From positions 52,467 through 116,466 of the forward strand of contig JAMFRP010000001.1 of NCBI GenBank assembly GCA_026224775.1: a DNA stretch of 64,000 bases. Direction: 5' to 3'. Shown piece after piece: positions 7,511 to 16,555 of the stretch (position 1 is the stretch's first letter; every line of letters starts with the position of its first letter). Below the pieces are notes generated by a model. That model was not told the DNA's origin. It searched no databases and was given only the letters and a program-made list of their open reading frames with translations. Origin of the DNA: Bacteroidota bacterium (GTDB taxonomy: Bacteria > Bacteroidota > Bacteroidia > Sphingobacteriales > Sphingobacteriaceae). Both the position numbers and the translations under genes were made by a program.

Positions 7511-8815
7511 ATGGCTACTGTAGGTATTAAAATCCACAAACACCACAAAAAAGCAGACGGAACTTACAATGTAAAAATCAGGGTTGCACACAAAGGGGAG
7601 AAAAAATACATTGATACCCCCCACTTTGTTGTCGACAAGCAACTCACTGCCAAATGCGTCCTTCGAGATGCGACTTTAAAACTGATACTGAATAAAACGC
7701 TCGATGACTACCGGGTAACTATCAGTAACCTTGGACCCAAACTTGAATTCTTTAATGCGGAAACTTTAAGGGATCATTTAAGGGATAAGGACGAGCCAAT
7801 GGACTTTTTCAAATTCTGCCAAAGTCACATTGAGGGATTAGAAAAGGAAAAACGAAACGGGTCGGCAGGTACACTAAAAACTGTGCTTTTCAGCCTCAAA
7901 GATTATTTTAATCAAACTCCTATTTCTCCGCTTGAAATTAATGAATGGATGCTTGCCTCCTATGAAAAGTATTTGCGGGCAAAAAGAGAAATAAAACGGC
8001 TAAATCAGGGAAAAATACGGACGCGGGTTGTAAAAGGAATGACAGACGGATCGGTACATAACCATTTTCGTGATCTACGTATCCTGTTTAAGGCGGCAAT
8101 GAAGCATTTTAATAAACCTCAGATAGGCCAGATACGAATTCCGTATTGCCCATTCGATAATTATAAGATCGTAGACACACCGGAAACCAGGAAACGCAAT
8201 TTAGATGTTGAAAGAATTAAACTGATCAGGGATTGTAAAGTTGAGCCAGACAGTCGCGCTGAAATGGCGCGCGACTTATTTATGTTATCGTTCTATTTAT
8301 GCGGAACCAACGCCGTGGATCTCTATCATTTAACCACCGACAACATTAAAAAAGGGCGAGTTGAATACAACAGATCAAAAACAAAGCGGAGAAAAGATAA
8401 TGCATTTATCAGCATTAAGGTAATAAAAGAAGCAAAACCTCTTTTAGAAAAATACCTTGGTAAACTACATACCCGTTACTGCCGCTCACAAGCTTTAGAC
8501 CGAGCTATTAAGGCGGGAATGGAAGTGATTAATAATAATACAGAATTATCCGGAATAACCTATTATTGGGCACGACACAGCTTTGGTAACCTTGCACGAA
8601 ACAAATGCAGGATGAGTAAGGATGATGTAGCGCTGGCACTTAATCATGTGGATCAGGGGAACAAAGTGACAGATATCTATATCGAAAAAGACTGGAGCAT
8701 CGTTGATGAAGTACAAGCAAATGTGGTAACCCTATTAACAGATTCGCCGATAAAAATAAAGAAATTAACAAACCCAATTGAACAACGTAAAACCATGCGC
8801 CTTGTAAGCGTATAA
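7511..8815 (+). CDS. Tyrosine recombinase / site-specific integrase
   Basis: 434 residues. I place the start at the ATG at 7511 (MATVGIKIHKHHKKADGTYN) rather than the TTG 30 nt upstream. Domains in order: an N-terminal arm-binding beta domain, a SAM-like core-binding domain (about residues 105-230), and the catalytic domain. The catalytic block shows YWARHSFG (Arg of the H/R box), ALNHVDQGN and DIYIEKDW with the nucleophilic Tyr. Box I reads YLCGTNAVDLYHL, with Cys where most relatives have Arg. I believe this matches a Bacteroidota integrase clade, but that needs an alignment. It should catalyse integration into and excision from the adjacent tRNA-Phe. Confidence 0.93.
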   Translation: MATVGIKIHKHHKKADGTYNVKIRVAHKGEKKYIDTPHFVVDKQLTAKCVLRDATLKLILNKTLDDYRVTISNLGPKLEFFNAETLRDHLRDKDEPMDFFKFCQSHIEGLEKEKRNGSAGTLKTVLFSLKDYFNQTPISPLEINEWMLASYEKYLRAKREIKRLNQGKIRTRVVKGMTDGSVHNHFRDLRILFKAAMKHFNKPQIGQIRIPYCPFDNYKIVDTPETRKRNLDVERIKLIRDCKVEPDSRAEMARDLFMLSFYLCGTNAVDLYHLTTDNIKKGRVEYNRSKTKRRKDNAFISIKVIKEAKPLLEKYLGKLHTRYCRSQALDRAIKAGMEVINNNTELSGITYYWARHSFGNLARNKCRMSKDDVALALNHVDQGNKVTDIYIEKDWSIVDEVQANVVTLLTDSPIKIKKLTNPIEQRKTMRLVSV

Positions 8816-8827
8816 ATTATTAGTGAT

Positions 8828-8983
8828 ATGAGAACATTCATTTTATTATGCCTGACCTGTATCGTTGGTACAGGGGCATTTTTATCTGCACTATCAGCAC
8901 AAAATAAATTACCATCATTCATCGTTGGTTTTGGTGTTTGGGTATTATTTATTTGGTATTTCGTTCGAAAAACAAGCAGATAA
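8828..8983 (+). CDS. Very small membrane protein (51 aa)
   Basis: ATG at 8828 to TAA at 8981-8983. The peptide has two hydrophobic segments, FILLCLTCIVGTGAFLSAL and FIVGFGVWVLFIWYFV, and a basic end (VRKTSR). It follows the integrase by 12 nt and precedes a hairpin, which suggests a transcribed unit. Function unknown. A chance ORF cannot be excluded, but two clean membrane spans in 51 codons are suggestive. Confidence 0.45.
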   Translation: MRTFILLCLTCIVGTGAFLSALSAQNKLPSFIVGFGVWVLFIWYFVRKTSR

Positions 8984-9014
8984 CAGTTTTAGAATATTTT
9001 ATATTTGCCGGATC

Positions 9015-9052
9015 AAAAGCCCCCAACATCGCGCTGACGGTGAGGGGCTTTT
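9015..9052 (+). terminator. Hairpin terminator downstream of integrase unit
   Basis: A 9-bp stem, AAAAGCCCC (9015-9023) and GGGGCTTTT (9044-9052). In the remaining stretch from 9053 to 9431 I see no gene, tRNA or clear repeat. Confidence 0.6.
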
Positions 9053-9431
9053 GGTATTAACGTTTCAATTGCCGATTAATAACGGATACAAATCAGACAG
9101 AAATGCTGGAAAAAGACGGATATCTAGTTTGCCAATGAATAGACTTGCAGGCCAAAGCGGCATTATATCAATACTCAAAGCTATCGTGCCCTCAAACCAA
9201 TACTGACTAAAATACTAAAAGGACGGAAAAGGTAATAGAATAAAGAGTCTGAAACCTAAGCTGCCAAACTGTAGATAGCACCCAGGCTTGTTCCATGAGA
9301 ACGCAGAGGAAACTTGTTTTTTAAAATCAGCTTAATGTACCGCAATCAAATATATTTGTGATATAACTATAATTGAAGTGAGAATTGTCAAATAAATTGC
9401 AACTTATCCAAATCTTCCACATCTTTTAAAT

Positions 9432-10331
9432 ATGAAAAAATCATTTGCATGTTTTTGTGTGTTACTATTGGCAACGGTAAAATGTTTTAGCCAAAATAAT
9501 ACCGACCAATTGGCCAGCGAACAAACCATAGGTAATGCAATATTCCTTTTTGCCCCTGTCCAAAGGGAAGGGGTTACCGAGCAACGGTTTCATTATGCAC
9601 AACAAATACTTAATGATACAAAATCTGCGTCTAAAAATAACGTTCAAAATTTAAACGCTGCTGATTACTGGAATATCACAACTGCATTTGTTATTCTAAA
9701 GGAACCAAAAAGCCACATTAAAGCTGCTTTTGATAAAGCTATTCATTTGGATGGGGCTACTATCTGTTCATATATTAAAGTGATGGGAACATCAAGTTTA
9801 GATAAACTTATTCCTGAATCATTCCTGCCATTCTATTCCAATTGTGCTCAATCATCAACGGCAGAAAATTCAAAATTTAATGCAACTGAATACGCGGAGA
9901 ACAACAAGCTGAATCCGGACTTAGTAAGTACTATTAGTATGATTCAATTACATGATTCTAAATTTAGAATGACTCAACCTGTGGATTGGTCTGAACAGAA
10001 ACCTTTAGATGAACGTAATCAGCAGTTGATTGATTCTTTATTTAATGTTTACCAAACTTACGTAGGCAGACAATTGGTAGGTAAACAGTTTGAATCAACT
10101 ATGTGGCTTGTAGTACAACATGCGCCTTTAGAAATGATGGAAAAATATCTACCTGTAATCGTCGCCGCCGTGAACCAAAGGCAATTAGATGAAGTTCCCT
10201 TAAAAATGCTTATTGATAGAATATACTGGCTTAAATACAATTATCAAATATTTGGAAGTCAGGGATCTCAAATTAAAGAAGCTGATGACAAAACACGGGA
10301 CGAAATAATTAAAAGATACAACTTAAATTGA
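9432..10331 (+). CDS. Hypothetical secreted protein
   Basis: 299 residues beginning with a clear signal peptide (MKKSFACFCVLLLATVKCFSQ, cleavage probably near CFSQ-NN). The mature part is soluble, mostly polar and alpha-helical in character, with few cysteines and no recognised catalytic motif. It is the first cargo gene after the integrase unit and stands alone between a 450-bp gap and a convergent AraC gene. I do not recognise the family. It is probably periplasmic or outer-membrane associated. Confidence 0.7.
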   Translation: MKKSFACFCVLLLATVKCFSQNNTDQLASEQTIGNAIFLFAPVQREGVTEQRFHYAQQILNDTKSASKNNVQNLNAADYWNITTAFVILKEPKSHIKAAFDKAIHLDGATICSYIKVMGTSSLDKLIPESFLPFYSNCAQSSTAENSKFNATEYAENNKLNPDLVSTISMIQLHDSKFRMTQPVDWSEQKPLDERNQQLIDSLFNVYQTYVGRQLVGKQFESTMWLVVQHAPLEMMEKYLPVIVAAVNQRQLDEVPLKMLIDRIYWLKYNYQIFGSQGSQIKEADDKTRDEIIKRYNLN

Positions 10332-10425
10332 ATGCTGGTTTTTTTTAGAGGAACCTTATCACAATCAGGTCAGCAGAAGCCAACCGAATATAGAATACAA
10401 AAATAACATTTTTACTACCTTAGTT

Positions 10426-11292
10426 TTATACGCCGATTTTTATGAAATGATCACGAAAGCTCGCAGGGGAGAAATTGGTGTATTTTTTAAAAAAATGACT
10501 GAATTGTTCTGGCGAGTTAAAATTCAATAAATAGGCAATCTCTTTTATTGAACTGGAACTAAATTGCAAAAAACGCTTGGCTTCCGCTACTAATTGACCG
10601 TTAATAATTTCCTTTGCACTTTTGTTACTGCACCTTTTACACAGGTCACTTAACCGTCTTGAAGTAATACCTAACATTTTTCCATAATCATTTACCTCTC
10701 GGTACTTTTTAAACTCGATACTTAGCAAATCCATAAATTTCCTATAAATTATATAATCCTGACTATCAAAACTTCCCTTATCCGTAATTCGAACATTGGC
10801 TATCTTGATCATGATTATTTTTAAGTATGCCGCCAGTGCGTCAAATTTATTTGAATAAGCCTCTCGGTTAAATTCATTCAAAAGTGTTTTGAAAAGAAAG
10901 GTAAATTCTTCAAGTTCATCTTCATGCAGTTGCAATTGCTGATTAGCTGCCGCGTTATTAAACAAAACCGCTTTGCAGTTACTGGCGCTGGCTGGTGCTT
11001 TTTCCCAAAAACAATCTCCAAAACACAATATGAACCCGCTGCTAATTATTGATTTATCAAAAAAATAAATTTGCCCTTTGGCTAGTAAAAACATTTTATT
11101 ATTAGTAACCTCGAATGTGTTATCATCAATGGTGAGCCTACCGGAGCCATGCTCAATCAATAAGATGCGGTGATAACTCAAACGGCTTGGAAATTCATTA
11201 CTTAGAGCGAGATTAGAAAATCGCTCAATAAAAAATGAATTGCTGATTGCCATTTCTAAAAATACTTTTTGACGTAATTTCATATTAGTCAT
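10426..11292 (-). CDS. AraC-family transcriptional regulator
   Basis: 288 residues. The N-terminal half is a cupin-like sensor domain (around RILLIEHGSGRLTIDDNTFEV). The C-terminal double helix-turn-helix runs from about residue 190: YGKMLGITSRRLSDLCKRCSNKSAKEIING and IKEIAYLLNFNSPEQFSHFFKKYTNFSPASFRDHF. It is a DNA-binding activator whose ligand is unknown. It is divergent from the HD-domain gene at 11476, which is a likely target. A second Met at codon 4 is an alternative start. Confidence 0.92.
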   Translation of the reverse strand: MTNMKLRQKVFLEMAISNSFFIERFSNLALSNEFPSRLSYHRILLIEHGSGRLTIDDNTFEVTNNKMFLLAKGQIYFFDKSIISSGFILCFGDCFWEKAPASASNCKAVLFNNAAANQQLQLHEDELEEFTFLFKTLLNEFNREAYSNKFDALAAYLKIIMIKIANVRITDKGSFDSQDYIIYRKFMDLLSIEFKKYREVNDYGKMLGITSRRLSDLCKRCSNKSAKEIINGQLVAEAKRFLQFSSSSIKEIAYLLNFNSPEQFSHFFKKYTNFSPASFRDHFIKIGV

Positions 11293-11475
11293 AAAATTAA
11301 AAACTGATTCGCTCTGAAGATGAGATATTTCATAAGTTAACCTGGATATTACAAAAGAGCTTTAGTTACTACGGCCATTTGCAACAGTATAAGTGAATTT
11401 TGTCATGTTAAAGGTCATTATTGGCATTTTACTAAAAAGCAGTCCTGCTAAATTTGAAGGATTAATTTATAACAT

Positions 11476-12126
11476 ATGTCAGTAAATCGTTTCAAATCAG
11501 TTGCGGGTATTACTATCCCGGACAGTTCCATCGCTATTCAGGCTACCGATCTTTTATTAGAACATGGTACCGAATTTATCTATAACCACTCATTGCGCGT
11601 TTTCCTTTTTTCCTCGTTAAACGCAAAACGAAACAACCTAACCCACGACTCCGAACTGTTGTATGTGGCATCAGTTTTTCATGATCTTGGTTTAGTCCCG
11701 CATTATAGCAGTGCAGATCTTAGATTTGAGGTAGATGGTGCAAATGCCGCGCGTGATTTTCTGAAAGGCCATGGTATAGCAAAAGATAAGCTGCAATTAG
11801 TTTGGGATACAATAGCCCTGCATACTACTATAGGCATTGCGGAACATAAAGAAAACGAAGTTGCATTAATGTATAGTGGAGTTGGGCTTGACGTGATGGG
11901 AGAAGGTTACGAAAATTTAGGGGCTGAAAATAGAGAGGAAATTATCGCAGCATTTCCACGAAATGATTTTAAAAATAAAATCATACCCACATTTTTTGGT
12001 GGCTTCGAACATAAAACGGATACTACTTTTGGCAATATCAAAGCTGATGTTTGCGCTTTTATGATACCTAATTTTCATCGTAAAAATTTTTGTGATTGTA
12101 TTTTGCACTCTCCATGGTCAGAATAA
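11476..12126 (+). CDS. HD-domain phosphohydrolase-like protein
   Basis: 216 residues. The HD signature is present: HSLRVFLFS (His), then VASVFHDLGL (His-Asp pair) and a later LHTTIG. The arrangement resembles the cyanamide-hydratase-like/HD family of small metal-dependent hydrolases. The length is normal for that group. It is transcribed divergently from the AraC regulator and followed by a terminator, so it forms a one-gene unit. The substrate cannot be predicted. Confidence 0.85.
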   Translation: MSVNRFKSVAGITIPDSSIAIQATDLLLEHGTEFIYNHSLRVFLFSSLNAKRNNLTHDSELLYVASVFHDLGLVPHYSSADLRFEVDGANAARDFLKGHGIAKDKLQLVWDTIALHTTIGIAEHKENEVALMYSGVGLDVMGEGYENLGAENREEIIAAFPRNDFKNKIIPTFFGGFEHKTDTTFGNIKADVCAFMIPNFHRKNFCDCILHSPWSE

Positions 12127-12145
12127 AAAGTAGATTATTTAAAGG

Positions 12146-12171
12146 AAAGCTACCAGTTGGTGGCTTTTTTT
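12146..12171 (+). terminator. Terminator after the HD gene
   Basis: A 10-bp stem, AAAGCTACCA and TGGTGGCTTT, with a 2-nt loop and a run of T residues. Confidence 0.65.
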
Positions 12172-12376
12172 ATTGCATTTCAATAGGAAAACAGTAAGGC
12201 ATATAATAATGTCCAATAGCATGGCGTTTTTCGATAGAACTCGAACCCAAACCATTGCGCAGGATTTCTGAGCAATGGTCTAACCCATAATATTATAATT
12301 GAAGCCCGCCGGGTAATGGACTTTTAATAAAGCCATACAATTTTTCCGGCTTGTATGTCAATTGCGGGCGATTGCT

Positions 12377-12877
12377 TTAGAATAACAGATTTAACTGGCC
12401 GATATGATAACTCAAGTGAATGGTGCGGCCGATTAATACGCTAAATTTGTTATGAAGCGGATTTTTTTCAAAAGCATTCACTCTAACATTAGTTGCTTGA
12501 GCAAGCCATTCTGTAATTGGAATTTTACTCATATTTACTGTAAGCGTTTCATTAACCAGATACCAATACATTTTCAATGTATCGGCTGGGGGGTAATGAT
12601 CTGCGCAGCCGTCCGCACAGCCAACAAACAGGTTATCCAGTTCTGGGTAAAGCCGATCTCCAAAACCGAGCAGAGGCAACATCATATCATTAAACGCAAT
12701 AAGGTGCCCCAATAAATAAATGCCACGATTTCTGTTTGGGGCAATAGGGGTCAAGAGTTCTTCGGAACTTATTTTATTCAATAAAGCATTAAGTTTTCTG
12801 TTCTGTAGCTGCCAAGCTGCTATAGTTTGTTGGATCAGTATTTCCATTTCCATTTCCGCTTCCTTTTCCATAATCAT
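12377..12877 (-). CDS. DinB-family protein
   Basis: 166 residues with the DinB/YfiT four-helix pattern: a start around AWQLQNRKLNALLNKI, the first metal His in YLLGHLIAFND, and the paired His residues in HLSYHIGQLNLLF at the C-terminus. Members bind a metal with three His residues and often act as thiol-dependent transferases or stress proteins. The very N-terminus (MIMEKEAEMEME) offers alternative start codons. It stands alone on the minus strand. Confidence 0.82.
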   Translation of the reverse strand: MIMEKEAEMEMEILIQQTIAAWQLQNRKLNALLNKISSEELLTPIAPNRNRGIYLLGHLIAFNDMMLPLLGFGDRLYPELDNLFVGCADGCADHYPPADTLKMYWYLVNETLTVNMSKIPITEWLAQATNVRVNAFEKNPLHNKFSVLIGRTIHLSYHIGQLNLLF

Positions 12878-13034
12878 TAATTAATAATCCGCCGGATAAT
12901 CTGCGCAATATTTCAATGACCTAAGATGCGATAATTAGAGCCTTTGATTCATTGACAAATAATAAAAAGCAACTTGATGTAGATCAATGTTTTTATTGAC
13001 GATGGAATAAACAATGCCAACCATTTCTGAATAA

Positions 13035-13511
13035 TTATTTGTTTAAGCTCTCCACTTCCGGGTATTCATAGGGCTTGTGTGAAAAGATGAATTTGATACG
13101 TTCGCTTTCCTTGTAGCGGATCCCCTTACTATTTTGAGGCCAATTTCCTATTGTGATCTTGTAAGAGAATTTTTCGCCGTCGTTCGGATTCAGACCGGAA
13201 ATGTATTCTACACGTTCGAGGTCACCGCGTGCCTGCGCATCATAGTCGTAATAGAAATTTTTCAGTTTGTAGGTAATCAATACAAAGTGCTCGTCAGCGG
13301 TATGGTAATTAAAATTGCTTTTCGTACTTTCAAAGGCAGCGGAATCCCCGTACAAGACTGATATCGTATGCTCATGTAGATTTAAAAATGCTGTCATTTG
13401 AACGCCAGCGGTTTGTAGAACGTCCGCACTTTTTGTTGTCCTGGAACTTACCTGCCCGCAGCATGAGCCGATGGTACCTAACACTAGTAGTAAAATTGAC
13501 ATTGCTTTCAT
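13035..13511 (-). CDS. Hypothetical secreted protein
   Basis: 158 residues with an N-terminal signal sequence (MKAMSILLLVLGTIGSCCGQ). The SCC pair could serve as a lipobox or be followed by ordinary cleavage. The mature part is beta-rich in appearance (HFVLITYKLKNFYYDYDAQARGD, SYKITIGNW). No family recognised. It is a single minus-strand gene between DinB and a hairpin-bounded region. Confidence 0.65.
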   Translation of the reverse strand: MKAMSILLLVLGTIGSCCGQVSSRTTKSADVLQTAGVQMTAFLNLHEHTISVLYGDSAAFESTKSNFNYHTADEHFVLITYKLKNFYYDYDAQARGDLERVEYISGLNPNDGEKFSYKITIGNWPQNSKGIRYKESERIKFIFSHKPYEYPEVESLNK

Positions 13512-13639
13512 GGTAATAATTTTTCTTCAAAATTATCCGCTATTTGGATTATAATTACATACCAGTTTTTATAATAAACACAGCCCAGATATGATCATAA
13601 TAGATTGAGCCTGGGAAAGATTCGATTATTTTAAAATGA

Positions 13640-13669
13640 GAAAGCCATCGATTTTCATCAATGGCTTTC
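13640..13669. terminator. Hairpin, twin of 15892-15929
   Basis: GAAAGCCAT, a 12-nt loop, then ATGGCTTTC. Nearly the same hairpin occurs at 15892-15929, so the two copies flank the aldo/keto reductase-AraC pair. Otherwise 13512-13840 holds nothing I can identify. Confidence 0.6.
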
Positions 13670-13840
13670 TTGAAAGACTCATTTAAATGCCAGGCAAAAT
13701 GACTCTTTGCTTATATATCAGGTTCATAGTTCCTGTGGCACTTTGTCTGAACCGGGGCAATTCCCCGGTATTCGGGAATGCATAATAAGTTTCTTTAACT
13801 GGTCATGCGCAGCATATTTAAACCCTATAGTGAAAGGTCG

Positions 13841-14839
13841 CTATTTGTCGATTACCTGCGACATAAATCCTTCGCCATAACGTTCGCCGGAAATTGGATA
13901 TTGTTTTACAAGTTTTTCTATTTCGTTTAATTCCGATTCATTCAATGACACTTCTAAAGCCTTTACATTTTCAATGAGGTACTTCTGTCGCTTCGTCCCG
14001 GGAATTGGAATAATATCTTCTCCCTGTGCCAATACCCAGGCAATGGCCAATTGTGCGGCAGTGCAATTTTTTTCGTGTGCAAGGGCGGCAAATTGGTCAG
14101 CCAGTTTTAAGTTGTTCTGGAAACTTTCCCCCTGAAAGCGCGGAAATGACTTTCTTAAATCGGAAGCTACTGCAAGGTTTTCAGCATTGATCATGTTAGT
14201 CATTAATCCCCTTGAGAGCGGAGAGTAAGGCACAAGTGCAATCCCGAGATCCCTTGTAGTGTTGAGGATACTTCCTTCTACATCACGGGTTAACAATGAA
14301 TATTCACTTTGCAATGCAGCTATAGGATGTACTTCGTTGGCTCTTTTGATGGTTGAAGGTGATGCCTCACTGAGCCCTAAATACCTCACTTTACCTTCTT
14401 TTACCAAGTCAGCCATTGCGCCTATGGATTCCTCTATGGGTATATTTTTGTCAACCCGGTGTAGATAATAAAGATCGATCACGTCAGTTTTTAGTCTCTG
14501 AAGGCTCAAATCTATCGCCTGTTTCATCCATTCCGGCGAGCCATCGATCATGGCATTAGCTGGTGAAGCAATACCATCCCGGAACCTGAACCCAAACTTT
14601 GTGGCAAGAAAAATTTTACTCCTATTGGGTACAAGAACCTTCGAAAGCAGCTCTTCATTCTTTCCGTTTCCATACGCGTCAGAGGTGTCCCAAAAGTTAA
14701 TGCCAAGATCAATCGATTTTTCCAAAGTAGCCAAGCTTTCATGGTCGTCTGTATCGCCGTATGCCATACTCATCCCCATACAGCCTAAGCCAATGGCTGA
14801 TAATTTTACGCCTGTATTTCCAAGTTTTCTAAATTTCAT
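13841..14839 (-). CDS. Aldo/keto reductase
   Basis: 332 residues, a full-length AKR. It starts MKFRKLGNTGVKLSAIGLG. The catalytic tetrad is visible as Asp and Tyr in WDTSDAYGNGKNEELL, Lys in LATKFGF and His in YYLHRVDK. The NADPH-binding end is near IPIPGTKRQKYLIENV. It resembles the AKR13/YajO-type subgroup that reduces aldehydes. The AraC gene just upstream on the same strand is probably its regulator. Confidence 0.93.
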   Translation of the reverse strand: MKFRKLGNTGVKLSAIGLGCMGMSMAYGDTDDHESLATLEKSIDLGINFWDTSDAYGNGKNEELLSKVLVPNRSKIFLATKFGFRFRDGIASPANAMIDGSPEWMKQAIDLSLQRLKTDVIDLYYLHRVDKNIPIEESIGAMADLVKEGKVRYLGLSEASPSTIKRANEVHPIAALQSEYSLLTRDVEGSILNTTRDLGIALVPYSPLSRGLMTNMINAENLAVASDLRKSFPRFQGESFQNNLKLADQFAALAHEKNCTAAQLAIAWVLAQGEDIIPIPGTKRQKYLIENVKALEVSLNESELNEIEKLVKQYPISGERYGEGFMSQVIDK

Positions 14840-14914
14840 GTAAAGTTTGTTTTAACAAAGATCAACTCGAACATCTGTTACGGTTAAAACAAATCAATCA
14901 GATTGTTATATAAA

Positions 14915-15820
14915 TCAAGCAAGTTGCTGACGTAGCTCTGTGGGAGAATGACCAGTATGTTTTTTGAAGAATTTGGCGAAATAGGCTGGATATTCAAATT
15001 TCAGGCTGTAAGCTATTTCGGATATGCTTTGATCGCTATATTGAAGCAATAAATTAGCTTCTTGTATAATACGGGCCGAAATATGATCGGAGGTTGTTTT
15101 ACCTGTGGTCTCTTTAATAGCGCGGTTCAAATGATTGACGCTAATACAAAGGCTGCTGGCATAATCCTGTGGGCTATGCATTTCCAGCAAATGCTCTTGA
15201 CTATCCACAGTGAACTGACTTTCAAGCAAATCGAAAAATAGATTGGTAATGCGGGTCGAGGCGCTGACCTGTTTATGAAAACTTGCTGAAGGACTAATCT
15301 TCATAGCTTCATAGATGAGCAAATGAAGGCAATTCTTTAGGACATAATATTTGTACTCGTAATCCGATTCGGTTTCGCGGAGCATTTTTTTAAAAATGAA
15401 TATAATTTCTGCTTGCTGTTCCTTATTGGGAAAATAGACAGGTATTTCAGTGGTACTAAACAAAGGCGATCCTTTTAAAGTTCCGATACGATCACCCGCC
15501 TCTAAAAATGATTCTGTAAAAAGAGCGCACCAAGCCGTTTGGGTTGTCGGGACGTTTTCCCAAGAATATGGTACCCTGGGATTGGAAAATATCAATACGG
15601 GCTGAGTGACCGCTATCCATTTATCAGCGAAATAAACTTTACTGATCCCTTCTACAAACGCGATCTTATAAAAATTCCTCTTTCGGTGCACCGGAACAAT
15701 TGAAGTGCCTTCACGGAAGTAAACATTGAAGTCCTCCTGACCGCCATTACGCAAAAATTGATCCTCTTCCCTTAATAGGAACAAATTATTAATATCATCA
15801 CTTTTTACGTTTGGCTTCAT
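14915..15820 (-). CDS. AraC-family transcriptional regulator
   Basis: 301 residues. An N-terminal cupin-like ligand domain is followed by a C-terminal HTH pair (DYASSLCISVNHLNRAIKETTGKTTSDHI and ISEIAYSLKFEYPAYFAKFFKKHTGHSPTELRQQL). It lies 75 nt upstream of the aldo/keto reductase on the same strand, an arrangement often seen when the regulator controls a redox enzyme. The inducer is unknown. Confidence 0.93.
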   Translation of the reverse strand: MKPNVKSDDINNLFLLREEDQFLRNGGQEDFNVYFREGTSIVPVHRKRNFYKIAFVEGISKVYFADKWIAVTQPVLIFSNPRVPYSWENVPTTQTAWCALFTESFLEAGDRIGTLKGSPLFSTTEIPVYFPNKEQQAEIIFIFKKMLRETESDYEYKYYVLKNCLHLLIYEAMKISPSASFHKQVSASTRITNLFFDLLESQFTVDSQEHLLEMHSPQDYASSLCISVNHLNRAIKETTGKTTSDHISARIIQEANLLLQYSDQSISEIAYSLKFEYPAYFAKFFKKHTGHSPTELRQQLA

Positions 15821-15891
15821 TCAAGCAAATATTAAAATTATCGAAACGCTTTTATCTAACGGTTCACGTAAATTCTGCATTTATTTTAAAA

Positions 15892-15929
15892 TTAAGAAAG
15901 CCATCGACTTTCATCAATGGCTTTCTTAA
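15892..15929. terminator. Hairpin terminator before Crp gene
   Basis: A perfect 13-bp stem, TTAAGAAAGCCAT and ATGGCTTTCTTAA, with a 12-nt loop. It sits at the 3' end of the minus-strand Crp-family gene and between it and the AraC gene. Confidence 0.7.
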
Positions 15930-15944
15930 TTAGTTCATTACGAA

Positions 15945-16523
15945 CTATTTTTTTGCAACCTCTTTCCTTATCCGGCTCAATGTTTCAGGTGTAATACCCA
16001 GAAACGACGCAATCATATGTTGAGGAACCCGATAAGTAAGATCGGGATATTTCTCCATGAACCCCCGGTATTTTTGTTCGGCGGTATAGCTGATTGCTGA
16101 ATGAATCCGGTTCTGACTGGCAATGAAGCTTTTATTTAGGATATTATTGACTAAAGTATTAAAAGCAGGTATTTGACCACAAATCATTTCGAAACTGGGT
16201 TTTGTAATTAAAATCACTTCTGAATCCTCTATTGCGTCTATATTATTTACGGATGGTTTACCGGTTAACAAACTTTCCCGATCACCTGTCCACCAATACT
16301 CCTTTGAAAAACCCATAATATGTTCTCCTCCGCTTTCATCTACTCTGTAATTCCTCAGACACCCTTTACAAACAAATGCGTTATATTTCCATACATCCCC
16401 ATCCTGGAGCAAATACTGCCTTTTACGTAGTTTCTTAAAAATACATACTGATTTGATCAGTTCATACTCTTCCTTGGTTAACGTAACCTGATCACTGATA
16501 TACTTTTGAAATATTTCGAACAT
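15945..16523 (-). CDS. Crp/Fnr-family transcriptional regulator
   Basis: 192 residues. The N-terminal cyclic-nucleotide-binding fold runs to about residue 115 (KRQYLLQDGDVWKYNAFVCKGCLRNY, EDSEVILI). A short C-terminal HTH follows (PQHMIASFLGITPETLSRIRKEV). It matches the Bacteroidota group of Crp-like regulators that lack the cAMP-contact residues, so the ligand is uncertain. It sits 32 nt downstream of the hydrolase gene on the same strand. Confidence 0.92.
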   Translation of the reverse strand: MFEIFQKYISDQVTLTKEEYELIKSVCIFKKLRKRQYLLQDGDVWKYNAFVCKGCLRNYRVDESGGEHIMGFSKEYWWTGDRESLLTGKPSVNNIDAIEDSEVILITKPSFEMICGQIPAFNTLVNNILNKSFIASQNRIHSAISYTAEQKYRGFMEKYPDLTYRVPQHMIASFLGITPETLSRIRKEVAKK

Positions 16524-16555
16524 GAATCAATTTAATGATACAAATATGCGACATA

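Noticed and set aside
8865..9206. Plus-strand 113-aa ORF after the integrase
   Set aside because: It runs through a terminator hairpin and overlaps a more plausible 51-aa membrane ORF in another frame.
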